Of a stretch of DNA of 9,822 bases, positions 1 through 6,253 are shown piece after piece. Location of the stretch: assembly GCA_903927685.1 (NCBI GenBank), contig CAIYOB010001015.1, positions 1 through 9,822 on the forward strand. Reading direction: 5' to 3'. The stretch comes from an uncultured Planctomycetaceae bacterium (GTDB lineage: Bacteria > Planctomycetota > Planctomycetia > Pirellulales > Pirellulaceae). Every line of letters begins with the position of its first letter. Position 1 is the first letter of the stretch. The position numbers and the translations under genes were made by a program. The notes below the pieces were generated by a model, which saw only the letters and a list, made by a program, of their open reading frames with translations, was not told where the DNA came from and did not search any database.

Positions 1-533
1 ATGATCCGATGGGCAAGCTGCTCGCTGGGCTCAAGGCCGAGGGGCTGGACGACAACACGCTGGTCATCTTTCTCGGCGACAACGGCACCGGCGGCGATGG
101 CAAAGGCACGGTCAGCGAACTGGGTGCCGCGTGCCGTGCATCATCCGCGGCCCCGGCGTCAAGCGGGGCGTCGTATCTCGAAGTCCAGGCCGCTCGCGCG
201 AGCTTCGCCGACATCCTCGCCAAACTGCCCGAGCCCAAGCCCCGCGACGGCCTGACGCCAAGATCGCAGAAGCAGAGCAAGGCGGAGCGGAAGCAGAAGA
301 AAGAGGGGGGCTCGGCAGGAAACGCCGTTCCCCAGTCCTCCCCGGACCGCGTGGCCCGCTTCGGCCAATGCGACAAGAACGACGATGGGCTCCTGAGCCA
401 GGAGGAGTTCATGAGCACGCTCGCGGGCAGTGACCAAGCCGCCGGCGAGGTCCGATTCAAGAAGCTGGACACCAATCGCGACGGCCAGCTCACGAAGGAC
501 GAGTTTCTGGGCGCGACCGGGACGACGAAGTGA
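1..533 (+). pseudogene. sulfatase 3' end with C-terminal EF-hands, frameshifted and internally deleted
   Basis: The frame is open to the left edge, so the 5' part with the catalytic formylglycine site lies outside. Residues encoded at 9-122 (GLDDNTLVIFLGDNG, then GKGTVSELG) match the sulfatase core, where the DNG segment lies near the metal site. The expected continuation, CRVPCIIRGPGVKRGVVSR, is present but in another frame (125-181), so one base is missing near 123. Homology then returns to the first frame at about 183 (ARASFADILAKLPEPKPRDG), which resembles the tail of such proteins. The usual C-terminal subdomain of roughly 100 residues between these parts is absent. The end carries a Lys/Glu-rich linker and two canonical EF-hand loops, DKNDDGLLSQEE (372-407) and DTNRDGQLTKDE (468-503), which should bind calcium. 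The family removes sulfate esters, here probably from polysaccharides outside the cytoplasm. Sulfatase identity is clear. Pseudogene status is inferred; a base-calling error could explain the frameshift but not the deletion. Confidence 0.75.
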
Positions 534-554
534 GACCGTCGGCACGAACCTGTC

Positions 555-560
555 AAGGAG
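555..560 (+). promoter_or_regulatory. ribosome binding site of the Asp-box protein
   Basis: AAGGAG lies five bases before an ATG at 566. It decides the start: the frame is open from 530, but the residues before 566 look like read-through of the spacer, and a signal peptide begins exactly at 566. Confidence 0.75.
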
Positions 561-565
561 AACTG

Positions 566-1774
566 ATGAAAGCGTTACTCAACATCATCCTCACCGCCCT
601 GCTGATCACCCCGCGGGCCGCGCTGCACGCCCAGCCTCCGCAGAGAGAATCTCCCGGCAGCGGCTTCGCCACCGCCTCCCGCTTGGAGGAGTTCCTGGGC
701 GAGCCGGCGTTTGTTCCCATGCAGTCACTGTGGAAAGGCCGAGGCGGCTGGGGCGGGGTCCTTTCGGCCCGGGATGGCACCGTGGTGGCATTTCAGTCGC
801 CCGGCGGCGGCAACTGCCGGCGCAGCCGTGACGGCGGCCGAACCTGGGACGCCGACCTTGAAATCGCCCCCGACGCCAAAGGGGGAAACGCGATCGTGGA
901 CGAAACAAAGGGCGAGATCCTCTACGTGAATCCGGGAGCCGGCTGGCTGTTCCGCAGCCGCGATCACGGCGCAAGCTGGGTACGGGAGGACATCCAGGTC
1001 CGTCCCGACGGGTTCGGGCTGATTCCGAAAACCGAGGGCGTGGCGGCCATGCAATGCGGTATCACGCTGGCCTTCGGCGAGCATCCGGGCCGGCTGATCA
1101 TGCCGGCCCGGATCATGGGCCCGGACAATTCGAACGACGTCGCGTGGCGTCCCTATCATTACAGCACCGCGATCTATAGCGACGACGGTGGCGCGGTCTG
1201 GCAGACCAGTCACCCCTTCCCGGTGTTCGGCACCGGCGAGGCAACGCTGGCCGAGCTTTCTGACGGCAGCATCCTCTATAATTCCCGCGAACACATGAGC
1301 CGGGGCAACCGCTATTTCGCCTGGAGCCATGACGGTGGCAGTCTGTGGACCAGCCCGACCGAGAGCTCCGACCTGCCGGACGGAGCGCGGGGAACTTCCT
1401 ACGGCTGCATGGGCGGCATGCTCCGCCTGCCCGTGGCGGGACGCGATGTTCTCCTCTATAGCAATCTGGACACCGAGGCGGGCGAGATGCCCGCCCGGAC
1501 CGGCGCGTCGACCAGCAAGGGGCGGGAGAAGATCACCGTCTGGGCCAGCTTCGACGGCGGACGCACGTGGCCGGTCAAACGTCTGGTGTATGACGGTCCC
1601 AGCGCCTACTCCAATCTGGGCGTGGGACGCACCGGGACTTCCAGCCAAGGCAGGATCTATCTGCTGTTCGAAGGCGGACCGACCGGATGCTACGAAGCCG
1701 TCCAGGTGGTTTCCTTCAACCTGAGCTGGCTGCTGAACGGCCGTGATGCGGCCGAGTTCCTCGGCAACCGGTGA
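566..1774 (+). CDS. secreted sialidase-like protein with five Asp boxes (BNR repeats)
   Basis: A 402-residue protein that starts with a signal peptide (MKALLNIILTALLITPRAALHA, cleavage near residue 22), so it is exported. Five Asp boxes (S-x-D-x-G-x-x-W) at about residues 87-94, 131-138, 205-212, 254-261 and 328-335 are spaced as in a six-bladed beta-propeller of the sialidase/BNR superfamily. Features recalling GH33 are GEATLAELSDGSILYNSR (about 224-241), which fits the segment carrying the catalytic-partner Glu, and the SAY Tyr at about 348. The usual N-terminal RIP arginine is not evident: the matching stretch reads GWGGVLSARDGTVVAF. True exo-sialidase activity is therefore uncertain, and another glycan substrate or a binding role is possible. 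It starts 32 bp after the broken sulfatase gene on the same strand, probably in one operon, and ends 48 bp before the convergent glycosidase. Fold confidence is high, substrate confidence low. Confidence 0.8.
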   Translation: MKALLNIILTALLITPRAALHAQPPQRESPGSGFATASRLEEFLGEPAFVPMQSLWKGRGGWGGVLSARDGTVVAFQSPGGGNCRRSRDGGRTWDADLEIAPDAKGGNAIVDETKGEILYVNPGAGWLFRSRDHGASWVREDIQVRPDGFGLIPKTEGVAAMQCGITLAFGEHPGRLIMPARIMGPDNSNDVAWRPYHYSTAIYSDDGGAVWQTSHPFPVFGTGEATLAELSDGSILYNSREHMSRGNRYFAWSHDGGSLWTSPTESSDLPDGARGTSYGCMGGMLRLPVAGRDVLLYSNLDTEAGEMPARTGASTSKGREKITVWASFDGGRTWPVKRLVYDGPSAYSNLGVGRTGTSSQGRIYLLFEGGPTGCYEAVQVVSFNLSWLLNGRDAAEFLGNR

Positions 1775-1822
1775 TTGGATCAATCCCGGCCGACTGCGCT
1801 CCTGATGAAACGTGATTGACCA

Positions 1823-4552
1823 TCACGGCCGCCCACCGATGAGATAGTACATCGTCGTCGGCCCGAGCTTGATCTGCTGGGCGGTGCCGGCTTTCTCGGC
1901 GGGGTAGCCGCTGAAATCCAGCGCGGTCACGGTCAGCTGGGCAGCGTCGCGGCGATTGAATTTCACCTCGCCGCTGAACTCCTTGACGAGCCACGGGTCT
2001 TGGCCGATGCTCTTGATTCGCCTGACGCTTTCCGAAACCGGCTCCGTCTGGAAGTTCGTGGCTTTCTCCTCCGACATGACTTGCAGCAGGATTCGCTGCG
2101 ACGCGGCCAGCGGCTGGCCGTCCAAGCTGACGGCGATGATGTGACCCAGGGGCATGTCGGACACGATCGCGACGTCGGCCAGATTTGTGCTGCCGGCTTC
2201 GTGCAGCGCGCCACTGACGCCTTGGGCGGCGGGGGCGTTGATGGTCAAGATGCCTCGGCCGTAGTCCAGTCGCAGCTGGCCGGTGGAACTGGTGACGGTC
2301 TGCCCGCGGCGGTCGATGTAGGGGCTCAGGTCCTTCAACACGGGCGGGCCGCCTTGCTCGGTAAACCGGACGTTGGTCCGCCCGGCGAAATGGACCAGCG
2401 GGTCGATCACGTTGCCCGGTTTGATGTCGGTGCCGCGCGGGACGTCTTTCAGCCGCAGTTCGTCGAAGGCGGCGTCCTGCGGCAGGGGCGTGCCCTGCAG
2501 GTCCAGCAGATCATCGAGCTTGAGGTTCAGGTCGGCCAGCGTGTCCCCGTAAGGCACCAGTCCCTTGCGGTAGATCAGCGCGGCGGCGGGGAACTGGCCC
2601 AGCATGGCGGGCGTCATCACCGTCCAGGGCTGCATGAAGAAGCCGGGCTTGACCGTCCACGTCGAACTGTCCAGGGCAAAATGGACGATGGCATCGGTGT
2701 CCTGCAGGGCCCCGTATGCAGCGTAGAACAGCGGCGCTTCGGAACGGTAACGATTGGGCCGGCAGAACGTCGTCTCGGAAATCATGGACGGCTTGTCGTC
2801 GTAGCTGGGATCCATCGCCGGGTGGACAAACGACTTGGGCTTGCCCGGTTCCTCCGGTTCGAACCGCAGCGCGCTGCGGTCGCTGTACGTGTGCCCGTCG
2901 CGGATCGACCACTCGGACGACTCGCCCCGCAAGTTGCAGCCGAAGTAGCCGTGCCGGTCGATAAAGTCGCCCACGGTGTAGCTGTATTTCTCCAGCGGCC
3001 CAAACACCTGCGGGCTGGCCGTGGTCCAGTTCGAGGCCGTGATCACGCCTTTGAATCCCGACTCGCGCAAGAATTGCTGTGTCTCCTGGTAGAACCGCCG
3101 CTGGCTGTCCAACAGGAACCGGGCCGTGTCTTTGTCGCGCGGGTGCTTTTCGTTGAACATGTTCCACAGCGGGCGGAAGCTCAACCGGCCCTCGGCGGGC
3201 GCGTCCCGCGGTGTCTTCAGACTGTTCCATTTCTGCAGGGCTGCGTCCAGCGATCCGTATCGAGCCAGCGCCCAATCGCCGAACTGTTTCTCGAGGATAC
3301 GAAGTTCCGCGTCGGGGATGTTGTCCGGCGAGAAGGTCCAGAAGAAATAGGAGTCCTCGTTGATCATCTCGCAGCCCGCGACGGCCGGGTCGGCGATCAG
3401 CGGCTTGCCGGTCGTAGGGCTGGGCGTCAGCAGCAGGGCCTTCCACCAACTGCGATACTTCTCCTGAAAATCCCGGTTGAAGTACAGGGCGGCGAACGGG
3501 TGCTGTTGGCCGTCATAGCCGGGCAGCCAAGGCGTGCCGGGTTTGGGTGCGATCCAGAGGGGAAAGTAGATCGAAAAGTGGCTGTAAATGCCCTCGGCCT
3601 TCATGCACTCGACCACGTCGATCGCGTGCTGGACGGAATCCATTTCCACGTTGCCATTCGCGTCGAAGTATCCGCCATGAATCCGCACCAGATTGACGCC
3701 GTACTTGGCCAGCAGTCGCGCCAAGCTGCGCATCGATTCGCGGTCCTTCAGGTCGTGCGGCGGCCCGTTGACGGCCCAGAACCGGAGCGGCCGGCCGGTG
3801 TCGCCGTGGACAAAATGCGTGCCTTTGACGGCGATGAAGCCGTGCTCGCCGGCGAATTTCTCGTTCAGCGACCGCAGGTCAAAGCCGCTGTTCTCGCGAA
3901 ACGGGTCGGGCTTGGACGTAAACGGAAACCAGCCTTGGTTTTCGGCCGCGATCCGCTCCGCCGCTTGGGCCAGTTGATCCGGCTTGAGAATCCCTTGAGG
4001 CTGGAACGGCTCGTTCGTCAGGACAAAGCAGTCCAGGGAGCCGTGATTGCTGTTCTGGCTGTCCATCCGGAAGCGGATGCTGTTGGCGCCCCGCCGCAGC
4101 GTCACCTGGCCGACCTTGATCCAGGCCACGAACCGCAAGTCGGGCTTGTTGTCCGCCGCAATGTTCACGTTGCCCAACTGCGTCTTGCCGAAGTCGATTT
4201 CGGTCCAGGCTCCGCTGTTCAGCCGGAACGATAACCGCGCCTGGACGGGATTGGCCCGGACCCAGAACTCGTAATCGCCGGCCTCGGTAGCCGCGATGCG
4301 GTACTCGGCTTCGCCGGCCTTGTCCTGGTTGAAGTTGCTGATGAAGTCGCCGCCCGACAGCTGCTCGCGTTTCACCTGGTCGTACCACCACGGATGCCGG
4401 TTCATGGTCGACTCGGCCGGCTTTTCGCCCTCGATCCAAATCCAAGCGGCGGATGCGGGCCAGGGCAAGGCCACCAGCCCGAACAGAACGCCGGCCAAGA
4501 TGGTGTTACGAAAACCACGGAATCGCCGGACCAGTGCAGAAGTCAGGTTCAT
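1823..4552 (-). CDS. secreted GH-A-like glycoside hydrolase with N-terminal carbohydrate-binding-like domain
   Basis: A 909-residue protein. Residues 1-36 form a signal peptide (Arg-rich start, hydrophobic stretch, ASA-A cleavage). Residues about 37-180 look like a jelly-roll carbohydrate-binding module (WIWIEGEKPAES, AGDYEFWVRA, LRRGANSIRFRMD). A (beta/alpha)8 barrel follows from about 235 to 680. GVNLVRIHGGYFD (286-297) resembles early barrel strands, CEMINEDSYFF (394-404) places an Asn-Glu pair (N398-E399) like the clan GH-A acid/base, and SMISETTF (589-596) places E593 as a likely nucleophile. DRHGYF (532-537) is also GH-like. About 735-909 is a further beta-rich region (TGQLRLDYGRGILTINAP). 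The exact GH family is not recognised. It probably cleaves a polysaccharide outside the cytoplasm, in keeping with the convergent sulfatase/Asp-box genes. The ATG is supported by GAGGAG five bases upstream and by the signal peptide. The reverse strand has a 744-codon open frame that is an antisense shadow. Confidence 0.85.
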   Translation of the reverse strand: MNLTSALVRRFRGFRNTILAGVLFGLVALPWPASAAWIWIEGEKPAESTMNRHPWWYDQVKREQLSGGDFISNFNQDKAGEAEYRIAATEAGDYEFWVRANPVQARLSFRLNSGAWTEIDFGKTQLGNVNIAADNKPDLRFVAWIKVGQVTLRRGANSIRFRMDSQNSNHGSLDCFVLTNEPFQPQGILKPDQLAQAAERIAAENQGWFPFTSKPDPFRENSGFDLRSLNEKFAGEHGFIAVKGTHFVHGDTGRPLRFWAVNGPPHDLKDRESMRSLARLLAKYGVNLVRIHGGYFDANGNVEMDSVQHAIDVVECMKAEGIYSHFSIYFPLWIAPKPGTPWLPGYDGQQHPFAALYFNRDFQEKYRSWWKALLLTPSPTTGKPLIADPAVAGCEMINEDSYFFWTFSPDNIPDAELRILEKQFGDWALARYGSLDAALQKWNSLKTPRDAPAEGRLSFRPLWNMFNEKHPRDKDTARFLLDSQRRFYQETQQFLRESGFKGVITASNWTTASPQVFGPLEKYSYTVGDFIDRHGYFGCNLRGESSEWSIRDGHTYSDRSALRFEPEEPGKPKSFVHPAMDPSYDDKPSMISETTFCRPNRYRSEAPLFYAAYGALQDTDAIVHFALDSSTWTVKPGFFMQPWTVMTPAMLGQFPAAALIYRKGLVPYGDTLADLNLKLDDLLDLQGTPLPQDAAFDELRLKDVPRGTDIKPGNVIDPLVHFAGRTNVRFTEQGGPPVLKDLSPYIDRRGQTVTSSTGQLRLDYGRGILTINAPAAQGVSGALHEAGSTNLADVAIVSDMPLGHIIAVSLDGQPLAASQRILLQVMSEEKATNFQTEPVSESVRRIKSIGQDPWLVKEFSGEVKFNRRDAAQLTVTALDFSGYPAEKAGTAQQIKLGPTTMYYLIGGRP

Positions 4553-4557
4553 ATCAA

Positions 4558-4563
4558 CTCCTC
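4558..4563 (-). promoter_or_regulatory. ribosome binding site of the GH-A-like glycosidase
   Basis: On the minus strand GAGGAG stands five bases before the ATG at 4552. It is a strong Shine-Dalgarno match that fixes this start. Confidence 0.75.
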
Positions 4564-4654
4564 GATGTCAGCCTTGTGATGGCAGGCAATTTGGCCTGGC
4601 CGCGGGAGGCTGGGACGGCGAAGTGCCGATGCCTACCAGATCTTGTCGGGTAAA

Positions 4655-4683
4655 ATGCTATTCCGTCTCGGACGGTTTGGCAA
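4655..4683 (-). promoter_or_regulatory. candidate sigma70-like promoter for the glycosidase gene
   Basis: On the minus strand TTGCCA (4683-4678, five of six to TTGACA) is followed by exactly 17 bases and then TAGCAT (4660-4655, four of six to TATAAT). The predicted transcript start is near 4648, giving a leader of about 95 bases to the ATG at 4552. The -35 lies inside an imperfect palindrome (4670-4690). This is a consensus match only, and planctomycete promoters are poorly defined. Confidence 0.35.
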
Positions 4684-4690
4684 ACGGTCC
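4670..4690. repeat. imperfect 21-bp palindrome, candidate operator
   Basis: Read on the minus strand, the arms are GGACcGTTT and AAACcGTCC around a GCC centre, with a single mismatched pair. It covers the candidate -35 box of the glycosidase gene, the position expected for a repressor operator. It also lies 16 bases past the stop of the minus-strand DisA_N-like relic, so it could instead be an old hairpin, but no T-run follows. The regulator is unknown. Confidence 0.4.
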
Positions 4691-4705
4691 TGTGTGAAAA
4701 GCGGC

Positions 4706-5035
4706 TCAGCGGTAGGCCCGCACGCCGAACCAGCGGAGGATGGGCGAGCGGCGGGGGCTGGCGGCGGACAAGTCTTCGGCGTTCAGCGCCAGGGCGACGT
4801 CGATGTTCTCCCAGACGACCAACTGGCCGCCGATCCGCATCACGGCTTGAATGCCGCCGTCCTGCGAGATGGCGAAGCCCAGGGAGCCGGGATGTTCATA
4901 ACAGTACCGCATGATAGCCCGGTGCTGGGTGCCGAATTGGGTGACCTCCACGCGCCGCAGCCGCGCAGGCTTGGCGTCGGCGTCGCCGGCCATGAACACT
5001 TCGCCCAGGTTGCTGTCGGTGGGGGCAATTAAACG
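4706..5035 (-). pseudogene. DisA_N-like (diadenylate-cyclase-fold) domain relic A: C-terminal half only
   Basis: The recognisable part starts near 5030 (IAPTDSNLGEVFMAGDADA) and runs to a TGA at 4706. FGTQHRAIMRYCYEHPG (about 4936-4886) matches the GT-x-HR-A signature of DisA_N/diadenylate-cyclase-fold domains, with Gln where Arg is usual. SLGFAISQDGGIQAV fits the following strands, and the end reads SPRRSPILRWFGVRAYR. The N-terminal half with the DGA-type motif is missing: upstream codons as far as 5203 are Pro/His-rich and translate a repeat-containing spacer. Active family members make c-di-AMP, while relatives act as presumed nucleotide sensors. This fragment could do neither. An ATG at 4993 could allow a 95-residue peptide. 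A second relic in opposite orientation (5936-6253) ends with the same C-terminus. Family assignment rests on these motifs. Confidence 0.65.
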
Positions 5036-5120
5036 GAGGGCAACCAGACGGGACAGGTCTAATCTAAATAGGGAAGGCTGACTGGCATGCGGCGGACGAG
5101 TCAGCGGCCAGGGTCGCGTG

Positions 5121-5212
5121 GGAGGGACAAGGGAATGGGAGCACCGATGCGTGCGGGGCTCGGCAGCTCCGGATTCCTGCTGCCCCATTCCCTTGCCCAC
5201 CATTCCCTAGCC
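5121..5212. repeat. spacer inverted and direct repeats (CCATTCCCT type)
   Basis: CAAGGGAATGGG (5128-5139) and its exact complement CCCATTCCCTTG (5184-5195) form a 12-bp inverted repeat that extends imperfectly to 5121 and 5201. CCATTCCCTTGCC (5185-5197) recurs as CCATTCCCTAGCC (5200-5212). No T-run follows, so this is more likely a degenerate intergenic repeat than a terminator. It occupies part of the gene-poor stretch 5036-5431. Confidence 0.5.
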
Positions 5213-5255
5213 TAAGTATTTCCCTCACGCTCGGCAGTTCCTGATCCCCTGCTGC
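5158..5255 (+). repeat. imperfect direct repeat pair of about 27 bp
   Basis: The unit at 5158-5183 (GCTCGGCAGCTCC through CCTGCTGC) recurs at 5229-5255 (GCTCGGCAGTTCC through CCTGCTGC), matching at about 23 of 27 positions with one inserted base. The copies start 71 bp apart and flank the CCATTCCCT repeats. The second copy runs into the transposase scrap. Confidence 0.5.
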
Positions 5256-5370
5256 TGAAGGCATTTCTGAAGTGTGGCGATCTGCACCAGGGCTTCGCCC
5301 GCGTCCGCTGCCCGGACTGCCACCAGGCTTGGTCCTTGGTCCATTGTTCTTGGTCCTCGGCAACGGACAA
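5216..5370 (+). pseudogene. IS91-type transposase N-terminal zinc-binding scrap
   Basis: In the frame opening after a TAA at 5213 the peptide reads LLLKAFLKCGDLHQGFARV then RCPDCHQAWSLV (5249-5342). FL-x-CG-x-L-x-x-GFARVRCPDC is the hallmark start of the IS91/IS801-family transposase zinc-binding domain. The second Cys pair (FSCKGR...FCPSC in family members) never appears: the frame runs into a heptad repeat and stops soon after, and no catalytic Y1-type region exists nearby. Only about 27 codons of real homology remain, with no start codon in the right place. It shows that this patch once hosted an insertion sequence that could have driven the rearrangements around it. Confidence is moderate because the match is short, but the motif is distinctive. 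Confidence 0.6.
5329..5356 (+). repeat. degenerate heptanucleotide repeat (TTGGTCC)n
   Basis: Four adjacent seven-base units: TTGGTCC, TTGGTCC, ATTGTTC, TTGGTCC. Related but more diverged text (TCGGCAA, CGGACAA, TTGACCA) follows to about 5377. It begins where homology to the IS91 transposase ends. Short heptad repeats of this kind accumulate in non-coding DNA. No function is proposed. Confidence 0.6.
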
Positions 5371-5431
5371 TTGACCACCGCGGACGCCGAGTTCCTGGAA
5401 CTGCCCGAACTGGACCTGTATCGCATCTACG

Positions 5432-5698
5432 TCACACGGGATCCAATGGCTGATTGGCATAAGCGATTACGTGCAACCCGGCGATCCGAATCTTGAGTGG
5501 ATCAACGAGGGCCCGTGCTTCCGGAGATGCCGGGTCGGAGAAGCCTTCGAGATACTCCCCAAGTGCTACGACCGGCAACCATAATTCGGTGTGGCGGTGG
5601 GATTCGAGGAATTCCCTTGCTCCGCGTCCTTGCCCTCGCCCGCGGCGTTCGTTTTACAGGTCGATTAGGATCGTGGTGTCTAACGCGGCACGGTCCAT
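5432..5698 (-). pseudogene. vapC: VapC-type PIN-domain toxin, nonsense-interrupted and truncated
   Basis: The minus-strand frame begins MDRAALDTTILIDL, a classic PIN-domain start with the first catalytic Asp (residue 7) and the conserved LIDL, then meets TAA at 5656-5654. The same frame then continues as GAREFLES, TELWLPVVALGEYLEGF and AGLHVIAYA, matching PIN domains including the second acidic residue (Glu in LGEYLEGF), and stops at TGA 5434-5432. Family members are about 130-140 residues. The C-terminal acidic residues (the D-x-W-I-A-A-type segment) are absent, so the RNase site could not form even without the nonsense codon. Its ATG lies inside the antitoxin gene (19-base overlap), the usual coupled VapBC arrangement. 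VapC toxins cleave tRNA or rRNA to stop growth; this one should be dead. Confidence 0.75.
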
Positions 5699-5928
5699 GC
5701 GTTCTCCGGAGTCGCGTCTTCCTGTTGGGCGGCTTCCAGGCGCTGAATCACTGCATCATCCGCAAGCGGCGCGGTCTCCAAGGCTTCAAGCAGCGCAGCA
5801 CCTGTGGACGGCAATTCATCCCAGCTTGCGCCTCGGATGACCTGAGAGAAAGATTCATCCGGCCGAATCCGAGCGTGTCGTAGCCGACCATACGCATCCA
5901 GGTCAACGGAAATCGTCTTCGTCGTCAT
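5680..5928 (-). CDS. vapB: VapB-type antitoxin (VAPB_antitox/DUF217-like)
   Basis: An 82-residue protein. MTTKTISVDLDAYGRLRHAR followed by ESFSQVIRG is the typical start of the small VapB antitoxins found in archaea and some bacteria: a DNA-binding beta-strand/helix unit in which TISVDLDAY and SFSQVI are the conserved blocks. The C-terminal half (about 34-82) is acidic and Ala/Leu-rich, as expected for the toxin-wrapping tail. The start ATG is preceded by AAAGGTTAAGGG, a purine-rich, imperfect ribosome site. The gene ends inside the first codons of the vapC remnant. In an intact pair the antitoxin neutralises the RNase and, with it, represses the shared promoter. Here the partner is broken, so this is an orphan antitoxin that may still act as a DNA binder or protect against related toxins. 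No frame damage is visible. Confidence 0.7.
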   Translation of the reverse strand: MTTKTISVDLDAYGRLRHARIRPDESFSQVIRGASWDELPSTGAALLEALETAPLADDAVIQRLEAAQQEDATPENAWTVPR

Positions 5929-5935
5929 CCCTTAA

Positions 5936-6253
5936 CCTTTACCCGTCCGCCAAACGACTGTCAAGCAGCACGTCCAAACGCCGGCTTTGCATGTCCAAAG
6001 CCCGAATTTGTACGCCACGTTTTCCGCGCTGCGCAAGGTGCATCTGGAGCTGGAGCAGCGCAAGGAAGATGTGCTTGGCTGTCTCCGCTTCATTGCGTCC
6101 CGGCCGTGCGCGGACGGCGTCGTGCTGCTGGACCAGCTGATCGTCTGGGAGAACATCGACGTGGCCTTGGCCGTGAATGCCGAGGATTACTCGGCCAACA
6201 GCCCCCGCCGCTCACCCATTCTCCGCTGGTTCGGCGTGCGGGCCTATCGGTGA
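5936..6253 (+). pseudogene. DisA_N-like domain relic B: internal deletion joins N-terminal part to C-terminal tail
   Basis: The frame opens after a TAA at 5933 and has only a TTG (5987) as a plausible early start, with no clear ribosome site. PNLYATFSALRKVHLELEQ (about 6002-6058) and FIASRPCADGVVLLDQ (6089-6136) fit the region leading to the DGA-like motif of DisA_N-fold domains. The next codons are LIVWENIDVAL, which in the other copy lies well after the GT-x-HR-A motif. The central core, with the nucleotide-binding GTxHR and SQDG segments, is therefore deleted, with the join at about 6131-6139. The last 39 residues match relic A at 35 positions, including the identical end SPRRSPILRWFGVRAYR. 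Its 3' end overlaps the convergent coaX gene by 42 bases. It could be expressed as a small peptide, but loss of the core makes a functional sensor or cyclase unlikely. Confidence 0.65.
5969..6010 (+). repeat. 21-bp imperfect tandem duplication
   Basis: Two adjacent 21-base units (5969-5989 and 5990-6010) agree at 16 positions. In the relic B frame they read HVQTPAL and HVQSPNL. It may be a local slippage duplication at the relic's 5' edge, or chance. Confidence 0.3.

Noticed and set aside
725..1783. A 352-codon open frame on the minus strand
   Set aside because: It is antisense to the Asp-box protein and shows no family motif.
1811..1827. Hairpin CGTGAT-TGACC-ATCACG between convergent genes as a terminator
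   Set aside because: The stem is only six pairs, has no T-run on either strand, and overlaps the glycosidase stop codon. It is too weak to call.
2000..4234. A 744-codon open frame on the plus strand
   Set aside because: It is exactly antisense to the recognisable glycosidase, has no signal peptide, motif or ribosome site, and is Arg/Val/Gly-biased as expected for an antisense shadow in GC-rich DNA.
5272..5496. Plus-strand open frame with AEFLELPELDLYRIYVT, faintly leucine-rich-repeat-like
   Set aside because: A single weak unit partly antisense to the vapC remnant, with no second repeat and no start signal, so there is no support for a gene.
5497..5883. Plus-strand open frames opposite vapBC
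   Set aside because: They are antisense to the VapB antitoxin and the PIN-domain remnant, whose motifs are clear.
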